From Furcasterigmium furcatum (Eukaryota; Ascomycota; Sordariomycetes; Glomerellales; Plectosphaerellaceae), in NCBI GenBank assembly GCA_001599815.1, contig BCIA01000002.1, positions 6,111,626 through 6,175,625 on the forward strand: DNA of 64,000 nucleotides, written 5' to 3'. The notes beneath the pieces are model-generated. The model searched no databases. It saw only the letters and a list, made by a program, of their open reading frames with translations, and was not told the DNA's origin. This document shows positions 19,105-29,600 of the stretch, piece after piece (the first letter of the stretch is position 1; every line of letters begins with the position of its first letter). A program made the position numbers and the translations under genes.

Positions 19105-22029
19105 ATGTCTCTCCCGGCGAGCATGTACCGAAACTCGAGCGTACGAGTCCCTAGTAGCGTCCGATCTAACAACAATTCCGCTGCCGTGCCCAGCACTGCT
19201 CCTGTCCTCGACTATTCCTGCCTCTTCTCCCACGATCTGAAGCGAAAGCAAAAGCGCTGGCAAGATGGAAAACTCAAGTTCCATACCTTCAACAAGCGTA
19301 TCATGGTGTACGACGACCGTGGGAACTTCATCGGGGACATGCACTGGCGCGAAGACTATGACTTCGACGAAGGTGAAGAATTCCAGCTCGAGCGCGGCTG
19401 CGTTATCGTCCAGGTCGGCGAGTGCCTCGGCAGCAAGCAGCAGGATCTCTCCGAATTGATCGACAAGAGATACCAGGACAAGGAACAAAGACAGGCCAGA
19501 GCTGCTGCAGCAGCTGTCACGACACCGGCCAGGGCGATACCTCGTCCCCAGCCTCCGGGGGCGCAACAGCGCCCCCTTTCCGACCTGACGACGACACCTC
19601 GAGGAAATCTCATTGGCCGTGCGGTGATTCCCACCAAATCCCCATTCGAACAACGGCAGGCAGAATCAAATGGCGCCGACAGCGAGAACGAACGGCCGGC
19701 AAAACGGAGGAAACCCGAAATCTCGCCCCCGAGTAAGAGCGGTTACGCTCAGAGCCTGTTCGGTGCTGCTCTGTCTCTATCATCATGGTCCGCGAACAAC
19801 CAGCCAAGCCGGATAGTGCGAACCCAAGAGGCCTCTCAAGGCGTGGTCGGATCCTCGATGCATCCACCGCCGTCCCGGTCCCGGCCCCTCCCGAGTCTCC
19901 TGCAGTCGGTCTCACGCGACCTGCCATTTCCTTCTGCGCAGGCTTTTGTTACGCCAAGGGCGCCAAAATCTCCTCCGAGGCGCGTTCGCGAACCATCACC
20001 AGAACCCGCTCCGCGTCAACGACAGAAACCCTCCCGAACTTCCGCAGCTGTTTCAAGTGCTGAGAAGACCACGGCCCGTTCAAGAACGCTGCAGAGCCCC
20101 CCAGATCCTCGGCACAGCCGAAATGTTGGCGATGCGGAGGAAGACGACTCTGAAAAAGATATTGTCGAAATAGCCCCTCCTCCGACTACGTTAAGCACCA
20201 GAAAGAAGCCAGTCAAAGAGAAGAGGGTGCCTCGGAAAGATGATGCCAAGAAGGCACCTCAACCCGGCAACGACAAACCCAAGCAACGACCCCAGAAAGC
20301 AGCACCGCCAGAGAAACCACCGGCGGCGCACACCGAACCCGTGGTTTGTGACGATGATGACAACCAGGAGAGATCTCGGTTAATATCTCGGCCACGGTCG
20401 TCCAGAAAACGGCGACTTCTTGTGGTTGCAGAGAACGCAACCGCCCCGAAGCGCCATCAAGGCGAAAAGGAGGACCCTGGCGTCCACAATAGGCCGCCGA
20501 CAGTTCGAGCCATCCCTGCAATCCCGAAGGCAGCCCCAGATATCGCCGTCGAGGACGAATTCGCCGAAGGAAGTGACAAAAGAAGCTCGCTCAAGTCGCG
20601 AGCCCCCCAGCAGACTACCGACACAGATTCGTCGACTGGCAAAGACCCCGGCAGGAAACCCTCAGCGGGGCGCACACCTCCACCCATGGACCAGTTTGAG
20701 AAGGTGGTGGCTTCGGTTCAGAAGTCCGCCGAAGTCCATTCATCCCCCGATGTTGTCACCTCGACCCCAGACGACCTTATAGGACACCAGTCGGAGGCGA
20801 ATGACATCGTAGTCGTTTCCGATGGATCTCCGGACACCAGTGACGATGACGACATGCCCGTGCCCGCTGTTCGCCGATGTCGTCAGAGGACAACCAACAC
20901 AAAGACCTCAAGTATCGATGAGGATGTGCAAGAACGGAGCGTGAACCCGACCCGGAACTTCTGGCTTGAGAAGGAGTTCCCATTTCTACCCCAAGGAGCG
21001 CGCCTGGCCACACTGCGTCGCAGTGTCAAGAGCAAGGAGATTCTCGGGTTTGTCAGAGAAGAACCTGATAGTCCTCCTCGGCTTCCGTCAAGCGCATCTC
21101 AACCAGAGTCTCCCTATGCGGAGAGCCTCCAGAGTGAAAAATCGGAAATATTAATGACCTCTGAATCCGCAGAAGAGACAAACGGCCTTTCTCTTTCGCC
21201 GCCTGCTGCGGCTAGGGAGTCTGTCTCTGTCGAGACGCAGAGACCCCAAGACACCGGCATGCCTCAGAAGAAAACCGTCGGGTCTTCCGCCCCGGGACCC
21301 GGTCTTGAAACCATCCCTCTGTACGCCGCTCCCGCAATCCCATGTCCCAAAGAGCCATGCCCGCCGCCTCTAGAGGATGAGAGGACTTTGCTGCTACCAC
21401 CTGCTGCCACAGTTGTGGCAGACTCTTCTCATGGACCTGTTGCGGCTCCTGGTGTCTCTGCTGAGGTCCGCGCAGAGGAAGCAGCTGAAGAAACAGTTTG
21501 CCAGCCACAAGACCAGGGAGAGAAGGTCGATGACTCGGCCGCAACGATGGCCGCGTCGCCTTTAACACGGCCCCAGCCACGTCGACCAGTGCGATCGCTC
21601 ACCACAGCTCAAGCCACAATCTCTAGAAAGGTGACATCTGAGAGCAACCAATCTGCTGGTTCATTTACATCAGAAGAGCCGGCGGCAGCATCTCCCGACT
21701 GTCCTGCTGTCGCCGCCGGTCCTGCCGCAGCGAAGCCCAATAACCCGCCTTTCCAGGCACAGCGTCCCAGGATTTTGAATCCAGCAACACGTGGGCGCAA
21801 AGCAGCTCTGAGTTCTGATGCGGCCGGGCAACTGCCTCAGACCATCGTGCCGGCCGCTTTGCCAGCGCCACCGATCATGGGTCCTCCACGAAAGGCGGCT
21901 CCTAAAGAGGGCCAGCAGAATAGGGGCGCGTCTGAGACAGTCGTATTGCCGGGATTCACGCGCGCTGGTGGCGGAGCATGGAGCAAAACGGCGTTTGATC
22001 TGCTTGGGATGGAGAGGCCCACGACGTAA
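19105..22029 (+). CDS. mte1: Mte1/Dbl2/ZGRF1-like DNA-repair protein (DUF2439)
   Basis: Single-exon gene, 974 aa. Residues about 34-125 form the DUF2439 domain: VLDYSCLFSHDLKRKQKRWQ, then HTFNKRIMVYDDRGNFIGD and HWREDYDFDEGEEFQLERG. In yeast Mte1, fission yeast Dbl2 and the N-terminus of human ZGRF1 this domain acts with the Mph1/Fbh1 helicases at double-strand breaks, D-loops and telomeres. There is no helicase domain here. The remaining 850 residues are disordered, Ser/Pro/Lys-rich, with acidic DDDD-type patches that could be SUMO- or PCNA-interaction sites, and a short conserved-looking tail (PGFTRAGGGAWSKTAFDLLG). The start at 19105 was chosen because upstream in-frame sequence lacks family similarity; 19123 is also possible. 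Confidence 0.85.
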   Translation: MSLPASMYRNSSVRVPSSVRSNNNSAAVPSTAPVLDYSCLFSHDLKRKQKRWQDGKLKFHTFNKRIMVYDDRGNFIGDMHWREDYDFDEGEEFQLERGCVIVQVGECLGSKQQDLSELIDKRYQDKEQRQARAAAAAVTTPARAIPRPQPPGAQQRPLSDLTTTPRGNLIGRAVIPTKSPFEQRQAESNGADSENERPAKRRKPEISPPSKSGYAQSLFGAALSLSSWSANNQPSRIVRTQEASQGVVGSSMHPPPSRSRPLPSLLQSVSRDLPFPSAQAFVTPRAPKSPPRRVREPSPEPAPRQRQKPSRTSAAVSSAEKTTARSRTLQSPPDPRHSRNVGDAEEDDSEKDIVEIAPPPTTLSTRKKPVKEKRVPRKDDAKKAPQPGNDKPKQRPQKAAPPEKPPAAHTEPVVCDDDDNQERSRLISRPRSSRKRRLLVVAENATAPKRHQGEKEDPGVHNRPPTVRAIPAIPKAAPDIAVEDEFAEGSDKRSSLKSRAPQQTTDTDSSTGKDPGRKPSAGRTPPPMDQFEKVVASVQKSAEVHSSPDVVTSTPDDLIGHQSEANDIVVVSDGSPDTSDDDDMPVPAVRRCRQRTTNTKTSSIDEDVQERSVNPTRNFWLEKEFPFLPQGARLATLRRSVKSKEILGFVREEPDSPPRLPSSASQPESPYAESLQSEKSEILMTSESAEETNGLSLSPPAAARESVSVETQRPQDTGMPQKKTVGSSAPGPGLETIPLYAAPAIPCPKEPCPPPLEDERTLLLPPAATVVADSSHGPVAAPGVSAEVRAEEAAEETVCQPQDQGEKVDDSAATMAASPLTRPQPRRPVRSLTTAQATISRKVTSESNQSAGSFTSEEPAAASPDCPAVAAGPAAAKPNNPPFQAQRPRILNPATRGRKAALSSDAAGQLPQTIVPAALPAPPIMGPPRKAAPKEGQQNRGASETVVLPGFTRAGGGAWSKTAFDLLGMERPTT

Positions 22030-22132
22030 CGTATTGATACCCCGTAACGACATGTATGAGAGTCAACCATGTAACCTTGACTTTGCGTCGGATAAGTAGG
22101 GACGGGTTTGTTGTGACACAAAGCCGGTGCTG

Positions 22133-23212
22133 CTATGTCCTGTCTCTCTCTAGACCGTCGCGTAGCATCGAAGTCAACCTCTCACCCCGTTCTGCCGGCG
22201 CCCCTGTCCTCCCCAGTCTCGCATCTTCCTCAAAACTCACCCTTCCCGTCCACCAACGGAGCCAGTCTTCCGCCAACGCACCGCTCTCTGCCCGGAGCAG
22301 CCCGACGCTCACATCGATAAGCTCCGGCCGCCATCGGTCATGCCAGAACACCGTCGCGCCGCACCCGGGGCAGAACTCCCGCTCGACGCCCTCGGAGGAG
22401 ATGTATCCCCTCAGCACGCCCCTGCGGTGCAGCTCGTCAAAGTCCAGCGGCGCCAGCTCGGCTCCCCCGTCGCGGGAGGGCGTGCGGAACGTGATGTCCG
22501 TCCGCGGCACGAACGCCCAGGACTGGATCTCGAAGCCCAGCGTCGTCCGGCAGGAGCGGCACGCACACGTCCCGGCGAGGAATCTCGTCCCGTCGTCGGG
22601 GAGCCACCACTTGTCATCGGATGGGTTGCTGATTACTTCCGGAGAGGTGGACTCGTACGGGAGCATGAGGTCCGGATAGTTCGACGTGGGGAGGCGGCTC
22701 GTCGCCGAAGGCCGCGAGACGCGGAACGAGACGGTGCCGCAGTGGCAGGTTGCGGGGAGGAAGGGGCTGGCGTCCCTGGCTGGGGGTGAGGCCTGGCTGG
22801 ATATCAGGTTTTCAGGTTGCAGCCAGCGGGCTAGGCCTCCGTCTCGAGTTTCGTCGATTTTGAGATGTTCCTCGAAGTGGAAGGTTTCTCCCTCGGTCTG
22901 TCCGGCCGTTAAGACGCCCGACGCCACTTCCCACTCCTCGGTCCCGCTTGTGCTGCTCTCGCGGAAGAGATGGCATCCGCACGTGGAACAGAAGAAGAGT
23001 TTCAGTCCGTCGCCCGGCGTGTATGTCGTTATCCCGCTCAGGGGGGCGGGTGGTCCGGTGATGGTGATGTATGACGTGCAGAGCGCCCCTGTTGTCCGGC
23101 GGCAGGTGTTGCAGTGGCAGACAGAAAGACTCTTCGCGTCGCCGCTGCTCGAAGCCTCGAGAGAGTATGACTGGGCGCCGCAGTGGCAGGACATGGATAA
23201 GTTGTTCGACAT
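22133..23212 (-). CDS. Tandem GFA (CENP-V/Mss4-like) zinc-domain protein
   Basis: Single exon, 359 aa, convergent with the Mte1-like gene. Two glutathione-dependent formaldehyde-activating enzyme-like modules are visible. The first (about residues 8-120) has SCHCG, CHCNTCRR and FFCSTCGCHLF; the second (about 150-300) has TCHCG, CACRSCRTTLGFE and EFCPGCGATVFW. All Cys pairs that bind the two zinc ions of this fold are present in both. Fungal genomes carry many such genes; some act on glutathione adducts, most are uncharacterised. Cytosolic location is expected because there is no signal peptide. Confidence 0.85.
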   Translation of the reverse strand: MSNNLSMSCHCGAQSYSLEASSSGDAKSLSVCHCNTCRRTTGALCTSYITITGPPAPLSGITTYTPGDGLKLFFCSTCGCHLFRESSTSGTEEWEVASGVLTAGQTEGETFHFEEHLKIDETRDGGLARWLQPENLISSQASPPARDASPFLPATCHCGTVSFRVSRPSATSRLPTSNYPDLMLPYESTSPEVISNPSDDKWWLPDDGTRFLAGTCACRSCRTTLGFEIQSWAFVPRTDITFRTPSRDGGAELAPLDFDELHRRGVLRGYISSEGVEREFCPGCGATVFWHDRWRPELIDVSVGLLRAESGALAEDWLRWWTGRVSFEEDARLGRTGAPAERGERLTSMLRDGLERDRT

Positions 23213-24506
23213 GCTGATGATGTGATATCCCGAGGTGGAGCTGTCAGGCGGTGGAAGTTGGGATACATAGGCTACAGCAGGAGTAGGTCAACTTGAAGAT
23301 GGGATTGATGGGTTCGGGCGTAGATGAGAAAATGCTGACAAGGATGCCAATACAAGGTGGGATATGTTCGTGAGTCGGTACATCTGGAGGGACAGACATG
23401 CGGGGTTCGTTCGCCCTTATAGTCAGGCTTGCATATCGGCTGCCCCGAGTCCGTCCAATGCGGACACTCAGACTTGCCTGTCCAATATCAATGGACCACT
23501 GATTTTGCTTCTTGTCTATGTGCACATGTGGTTGATGTGGCACGGAGGCCTTCAGTCAGCTAACCCACTAGGTAGGTAGTCGCGGTCAGATGGAGACATC
23601 ACTGGCAATATATTGTAAAAGACAGAGCGGCAATATCCTTGAGACACACACACACAACGCATACACCCAAAAAGCCAAAAAGAGTAAAAAAGTTGCAGGG
23701 GGCAGGGTTTGAACCCAGGTTGGGAGCTTCAAGGGGAGGAGGCCTTACCTTCCATATTCAACCGCCTCATGGCTCACCGATTGAGCCAACGGTGAATTGG
23801 TGACAGATGGGTATCCAATCTTCCCCTATAAAGGAAGGCAGCGAGGGGTTGGCGCGGGTATGAGTTGGCAGGTGCTAGCCAGGCTACTGTCGTGGTGATT
23901 CACAGGTTGCACCCAGCGAGTCAACACCCCCTGAGCGCCTTATCCAAGGTACCTAACCTGGGACTCAAGGAAACTGAGACTCGGGCACAAAGACAACCAT
24001 GGCCTTGATGTAAGCAAACATCAGGGCATGCATTGCAGTCATGGAATATGGCCATATGGAATGGGCACAGTTGTAGTCGGGACAACTTCGAGCTCAAATA
24101 CATGTACTTCTTCACAAACGACGATCACAAGTGGCAAGGTCCAGCAAGTAAGTGCAAAGGCTTTTCCCAGCCGTGTGATTATGTATGTATACTTACGCAA
24201 GTGTTTGTTTATGCGTCATTCTAGCTCATCGGACTTGCATCCCAAGACATAGCCATGGACATTCCCCCAGCTGACGACAAGAAACACTAGGAAAACGGGG
24301 TATAATATCCGCACCCAGGCCACCCATCCTGAACAAGGACCGAGTCCAAACAGAATAGCCAGCCACTGGTGCATCAAGCAAGCAAGAAGCAAGTCCGTAT
24401 CGTGTCACACACCACCATCCTTCCTCTCAATCATCTACCCCCTCATGCAATCATCATCCCTCATCTGCTCTCTTCAGCCACCCCGACAGCCACGCAGACA
24501 TCCACA
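23213..24506. other. Intergenic region with a tRNA-like relic
   Basis: Holds the GFA promoter, a (CA)n-rich run near 23646-23660, the degenerate pol III unit at 23683-23800 and the azgA 3' region. No protein gene recognised. Confidence 0.5.
23683..23800 (-). ncRNA. Degenerate tRNA-like pol III unit (tRNA pseudogene or SINE-like)
   Basis: On the minus strand a perfect A-box (TGGCTCAATCGG) sits in a well-paired D-arm (GCTC/GAGC), followed about 65 nt later by a B-box (GGTTCAAACCC) and a T6 terminator. A five-base stem (GAGGC/GCCTC) spans a long loop between them. However the 5' and 3' acceptor strands do not pair and the T-stem has a mismatch, so a functional tRNA is unlikely. Confidence 0.4.
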
Positions 24507-26638
24507 TCACTGCGTCTTATCGCCGCGGATGGAAGCTGCGCGGCCGTCGTCGGTGATGTGTCGCTCAGTGTTCGGGCCGGTGGCGATCTCGCTGACCTCG
24601 GTCTCCTTGGTCGGGCCGAGCGAGTCGCCCCGGTCGCTGCTGGTCGAGCGCTCAGGGGCGTTCGTCTCCTCAAGGGCCACGGGGTTACGGGGCTCATACT
24701 CGGCAGGGCGCCAGAAGTCCTTCTTGCCCTTGAAAAGACGGACGAGCCAGCCAGGCAGAAGACCGCCGGGGATGCGATAGGTCCAGGGGTCCTTCTCGTC
24801 CTTGTTGTACGGGACGAGCTTGCCGAAGGTTGCCTTCTCGAGAACCCAGATGAGGGTGTTGATGAGGATGTAGCTACAAATACCAGCGATGAGACCATCG
24901 GCGATAGAGTAGGTGAACGGCATGACAGCAATCGTCAAGAAAGCAGGGACAGCGTCACCTATGTAGCGCCAGTTGATCTCGGTGGCGGCACGAACCATCA
25001 TGGAACCCACAAGGATGAGCACGCATCCAGTGGCCCAAGAGGGAATAGAGGCGAAGATTGGAGCGAAGAAGATGGAGATGAAGAAGCAGATACCGGTGAC
25101 CATGGCGGTGATGCCGGTCTTTCCGCCCTCTCCAATACCGGCACCGGACTCGATAAATGCGGTGACCGGGGACGTGCCGAAGACGGAGCCGATGGTAATG
25201 GAAACCGAGTCAACCATGTAGGCCACAGCAGAGCCCTCGAAATCCTGGGTGCGCTCATCGATGAGATCGGCAAACCGGGCCATCGAGTAGAGCGTGCCGG
25301 TGCAGTCGAGAATATCGACGTAGAGGAATGTGACGAGAGCCAGCCAGAACTGGCTTGTATACTCACTAACGTCCCAGCGTTGGACGGCGAGGACCTTTCC
25401 GATAGGATGGAAAGTGACCACCTGCTTGAAAAAGTCGAAGGCGTCGTCGCCGATGGGCGTGTAGGGGAATGCAGTGACAGAAGTGCCGCGGGGCCAAGAA
25501 ATGATGGACACCAGAAGAATGCCGATGAGAATGGCACCCTTGACACGGTACATCATCAGCATGACAGTCAGAATACCACCGCAGAAGATACCGAGCCACA
25601 TGGTAGGGTTGCGCATCTTCTGAGAGTTGGGGCAGAGGCCAGTGTCAGGGTCGCGGTATTCGGGAGCGCAGCCGGCGAGTGTGAGAGGCGTGGCGGTCCC
25701 ACCAACGATCAGACCAATTCCTTCGCTGTAGGTGAGACCGATGATGGTGAGGAAGAGGCCGATACCAACGCCCGTGGCGAGCTTGATCGAGCGGGGGATG
25801 GCGCGGGCGAGCCACTGGCGAAGGCCAAGGATGGTGAGACCAAAGAAGATGAAACCCTCGATGAAGATGGCAGTCATGGCCACCTCGTAGGGAACGCGGC
25901 CAGTACCGTGGAAACCGACAACCTGTAGCGCCGCGTGTCAGTCACGGCGTGTTTGACAAACGGTTTGCTTCCGCGGTCACTCACATCATAGGCAAGGTAG
26001 GCGTTCAGACCCATACCACAGCTGACACCCACGGGCCTGTTGTCGCAAAAGATTAGCATGAGCCCGGGCGAGCGAGTGCGATCAAGGCGGAGTGACCGCT
26101 TTCAGGGGACTTGCATGTTGGCGAGAGCACCCATGAAGAAGGTCGAGAGGGCGGAAATGGCAGCAGTGCCGGTGATGAGATCACGGCGGACCTCGGCCTT
26201 GCAAAGGAGGTAGGGGTCGTTGGCAAGGCAGATGGGATCATCCTCGGCCGGGTTCTCGCAGACACAGGTGCCGCCGCTGTCGGATACGATGCTCGAGTTG
26301 ACGGCGAGGATATAGGCCATGGCGAAGAAGGTAATGACGCCGGCACGCAGCTCGGTCAGGAAGTAGGAGCCCTTGCGCTCACGGGGCTATGAGAGCGACG
26401 GTCAGCGACTGCTGCTTCCTCTGCCTGAGCGACCAAGTTGACGCCATTGGCCGGATCGCGACTTTCGATTGAGGCGTTCGCGCCGCGCCGGCAGAAGCGC
26501 AAGAGGCGCAATTGTGTGGCGGCGGGCGGCCAAACGGGGCATCGTTGTTCTACTTACATGACCGCAGCCGTCGAGCTTGAACCATCTTCCGACGGCGCTC
26601 TTGGCCACCTTCTGGTTGATCTTCTGTGCCCAAGCCAT
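24507..26638 (-). CDS. azgA: AzgA-type purine (hypoxanthine/adenine/guanine) permease
   Basis: Plasma-membrane purine:H+ symporter, 606 aa. Exons 26638-26558, 26386-26115, 26036-25985, 25922-24507. The protein starts MAWAQKINQKVAKSAVGRWFKLDGCGH and continues RERKGSYFLTELRAG. Marks of the AzgA branch: FFAMAYILAVNSSIVSDSGG, the cysteine-rich external loop (CVCENPAEDDPICLANDPYLLC), NMPVGVSCGMGLNAYLAYDVVGFHG and TSPVTAFIESGAGIGEGGKTGITA. About 12-14 membrane segments, then a charged cytosolic tail. The second intron (26037-26114) is a GC-AG intron with donor GCAAGT; only this gives the family sequence across the junction. The first intron is 171 nt. Confidence 0.92.
26037..26114 (-). other. GC-AG intron in azgA
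   Basis: Donor GCAAGT after AACAT, acceptor ACAACAG. It joins AAC-AT to G-CCC-GTG and restores NMPVGVSCGMGLNAY. No GT donor in the interval keeps the frame. Confidence 0.8.
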
Positions 26639-29600
26639 GGTATTGCGCGGGGAGGGTGCTGATGTGTCGGAGATCGATTGCTTCCACGAGGGAGATCGGG
26701 GAGGTTGAGGACAGAGCTGGCTCGAGACCTCGGAGGCAGTTGAAAAAAAAAAATCGACTTGGTGCAAGGTGCCGATACGGGTCTAAGGCCGTGAAAGATC
26801 GTGCGTCCTGAGTCGCCGAGCAGCCGGGGCTAGAAGATGGAGATCACCGCGGGTCCGCCTGATAATAAATAAAGATCAAGCAACTGCTACGGTAATAACA
26901 ATGCCGGCGAACAATGAAAGGCAGGGTGCGCGGGGCGAGCTTGCGACCTTCCGAGTCAGGTCCCGAGGAGTCGATGCGCCGAGAACGAGACGGCACCTAA
27001 AGGGGATGGATCCTGGATCCAGAGGCGACAGACAGGGCAGAAAAAAAGTTCGTCCAGAAGACCGACAGCGTGAGATGGATGGGAGGCCGGGAGGGGCGGG
27101 AATCAGGGACCTTTTTATGATTGACAATGACAAGATGTTATCTCGAGAGAAGTATGGTCAGACTCGTGCCAGATGGTTATCATTTGCTCGATCTGGCCCC
27201 GCGATGGAGTGGGCAACGCAGGGAAACTGGCGACGGGGACCCTCGACAGTTCGACAGCTAGACCAAGTCGGGGATCCTTGGGATGGATGGGCAAGGGTAG
27301 CTCCGCTTGGCATCTTGGGCGCCGGCCGCCGGGGTGCAGTGAGCGAGTGTGGTGGAGGCGCACTTATCAGTGACAGCTTCCAGCTTCGCGTCCGGCCGAG
27401 TGGGCGTCGGGCCTGTTGATATTGCTGGGGCTGGCTTGCTTGCTTTCCCTCCCCCTTGCCCGGGGATCATCGTGGAAGTACAGATGCCAAGTCTGCGTGT
27501 GGCATCCATGGACGGGCCCCATGAACTTGTTGCCCCTGAGGCTACCGATGGGCGGAGACACAAAGACGGAGTGGCCTAGGTTGCACGCACTCAGTGCTGA
27601 CCGCATCATGATGCGAAGGTGGGCGCCTCGTGTCCTCTCATCGCTGCTCGGGTTTGCCCTCCCAACTCGGGTCGTCTCCCTCGAGACTCAATCTCCTTTC
27701 TCCGGGCGGTTGATTCCAGTCAGCTCCCCGACGGCACGGTCCACTCCTGGGATGGCATACAGATACGCCTTCCCAGTGTGGGGGTCTCCGAGGCGGCAAA
27801 TCTCAAGGGGGAAATGGATGCCGGCGGACTGCGTGTGCCGGGGTCGGGGACTCGTGCTCGGAGCGGCGAGATGCTGACATTGGCTCCATGCAGAGTGCTG
27901 CGCTGTTGTTGGCTGCTGTCACTGTTGTCACTGTCTGTCAGAAAGTAGGAGCTGAACAAGTGCTGATCGGTGACCCTCGATCCGGGGTAAGTCGCGGAAG
28001 AGACACGTCGGCGTTGGCCGACGGGCATTGACTGTCTCAGGGCATCCTATCCATATCTGGATCTGCCCGCGGGTGATGGAGTGGGAAAAAGCAAGTCACG
28101 GTGCGCTGGAGCACATGGCAGCTTCCAGTGGGAAATCGTCCGTCGAACCGACGCTGCATGGAAGCGACGGCGCTCGACATGTGCGGCAGACGCGATCTCA
28201 AGGTGCTGACATCCCTGTCCGAGAGGGCCCTCTAGCCCCAAAGGAGATTAGCACCGCACTGAAGCATCGGCCACGGCCGGGCCTACAGTGGGAATGCCCC
28301 CGCCCGGGCCCACCACCCGCGGACGCCACCTTCCAGAGGTCTGCTTCTTTTCCTCCTTGGGCAACTCCCCTGCCCTTCAATCTCCAGCCAAACACGCAAC
28401 GCTTCCACCACCAACACGCGACTGCGAACCTCATCGATAACGATTCCTCCCGGCACTGGCTCGCCCACCTCCGCTTTCGCGCCACCCACGAGCTAGGCGT
28501 CTTCCTATCTCTCGCCAAGGGGGCTGCCCGACCTCCACCGACGCTGAAGTGCGCTGGAGCTTCAGACGGTTTTTGACTTCAGGGATGACCCGACTCACCA
28601 GCTGTCACCCCCATGGAAGCCACCAAAGCCACCTGCGGTTCACCAGAATCGCTAGTCGGCAACCTTCTTGACTACATCCGTACATCGTGACCAGCTGCTG
28701 ATTCGAAATCCGCCCGTCTGAGAGGTCGACCCCGTGGTGGCACTTGTACAGCTTCGTCGCGCCGCCAAGCTGGTGCCATCAGCTGCTGCATGACGGCGGG
28801 AGACAGACCATCTCCTCTTTGCCCTGAACACAAAGCTGTGGTGCAGGTCCGGTCCCGCGGCCTGGAGTTTGGACGACCAGAACGGACCCTGCCTTGGCAT
28901 CGAAGGAGAGGTTCGCTGGTACTGCGCGGCTACTCTACGCGATAATACGAACAGCAGCCTCTCCTTGTTGAGCACAGCATGAGGGGCCCTATGTCACCAT
29001 TGGCCCAGCTTGCCATTTCCACATGTCGTTCCCCAGGACACGACATCTCTGCAACGAGCGTCGCCCCTGGGCGGCGCGCTTGAGGTCCTGGCAGAGTTGC
29101 GTTGCACAACCTCCTCTGCCCATGCGCGTACCACGACCTGCTGTGCCACCTGAGACGCGGTCTTTCGTAACAAAATGCGGCAATCCATATTTCAACTCTT
29201 TCCCCTGAACGAGACGATGCCTAGGAAGCCAGAAACTGCATCCTGGTACGGATCGGGCAATGCTCTATAAAAACGACCACTTGGCATGATTTAGGGGCAT
29301 CGCAACCGCATGAAGTCCTGCGGACAACCGAAAGCCAACCAGCCACCCAGCGAGTTGACCTCAAAATGTCGACGACGGCTGTTTGTCTGTCCTGATAATA
29401 ATAGGATTTTGTCATATTCACAAAACCAGGGCACGCCAGCAGCATGCATGGCAGTCCGAGAAGAAATGCGGTCAGCCCTCACTATTCTCCGTCTGCCCCT
29501 TGCCGTCGCCTTGTTTGTGCGCGTGTTGCATAGTCAGGAGTAGCACATACGACGCCCAGCCCTGTGTAACAGTTTCTACTAATGCGGAGGCTTGCTCACT

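Noticed and set aside
24369..25928. 519-aa open frame on the plus strand
   Set aside because: Antisense to azgA; Asp/Glu/Gly/His-rich with no domain, while the minus strand gives a full permease.
28028..28576. 182-aa open frame in the long gene-free region
   Set aside because: Pro/His/Arg-rich random-looking sequence, no family resemblance, no TATA or clear leader.
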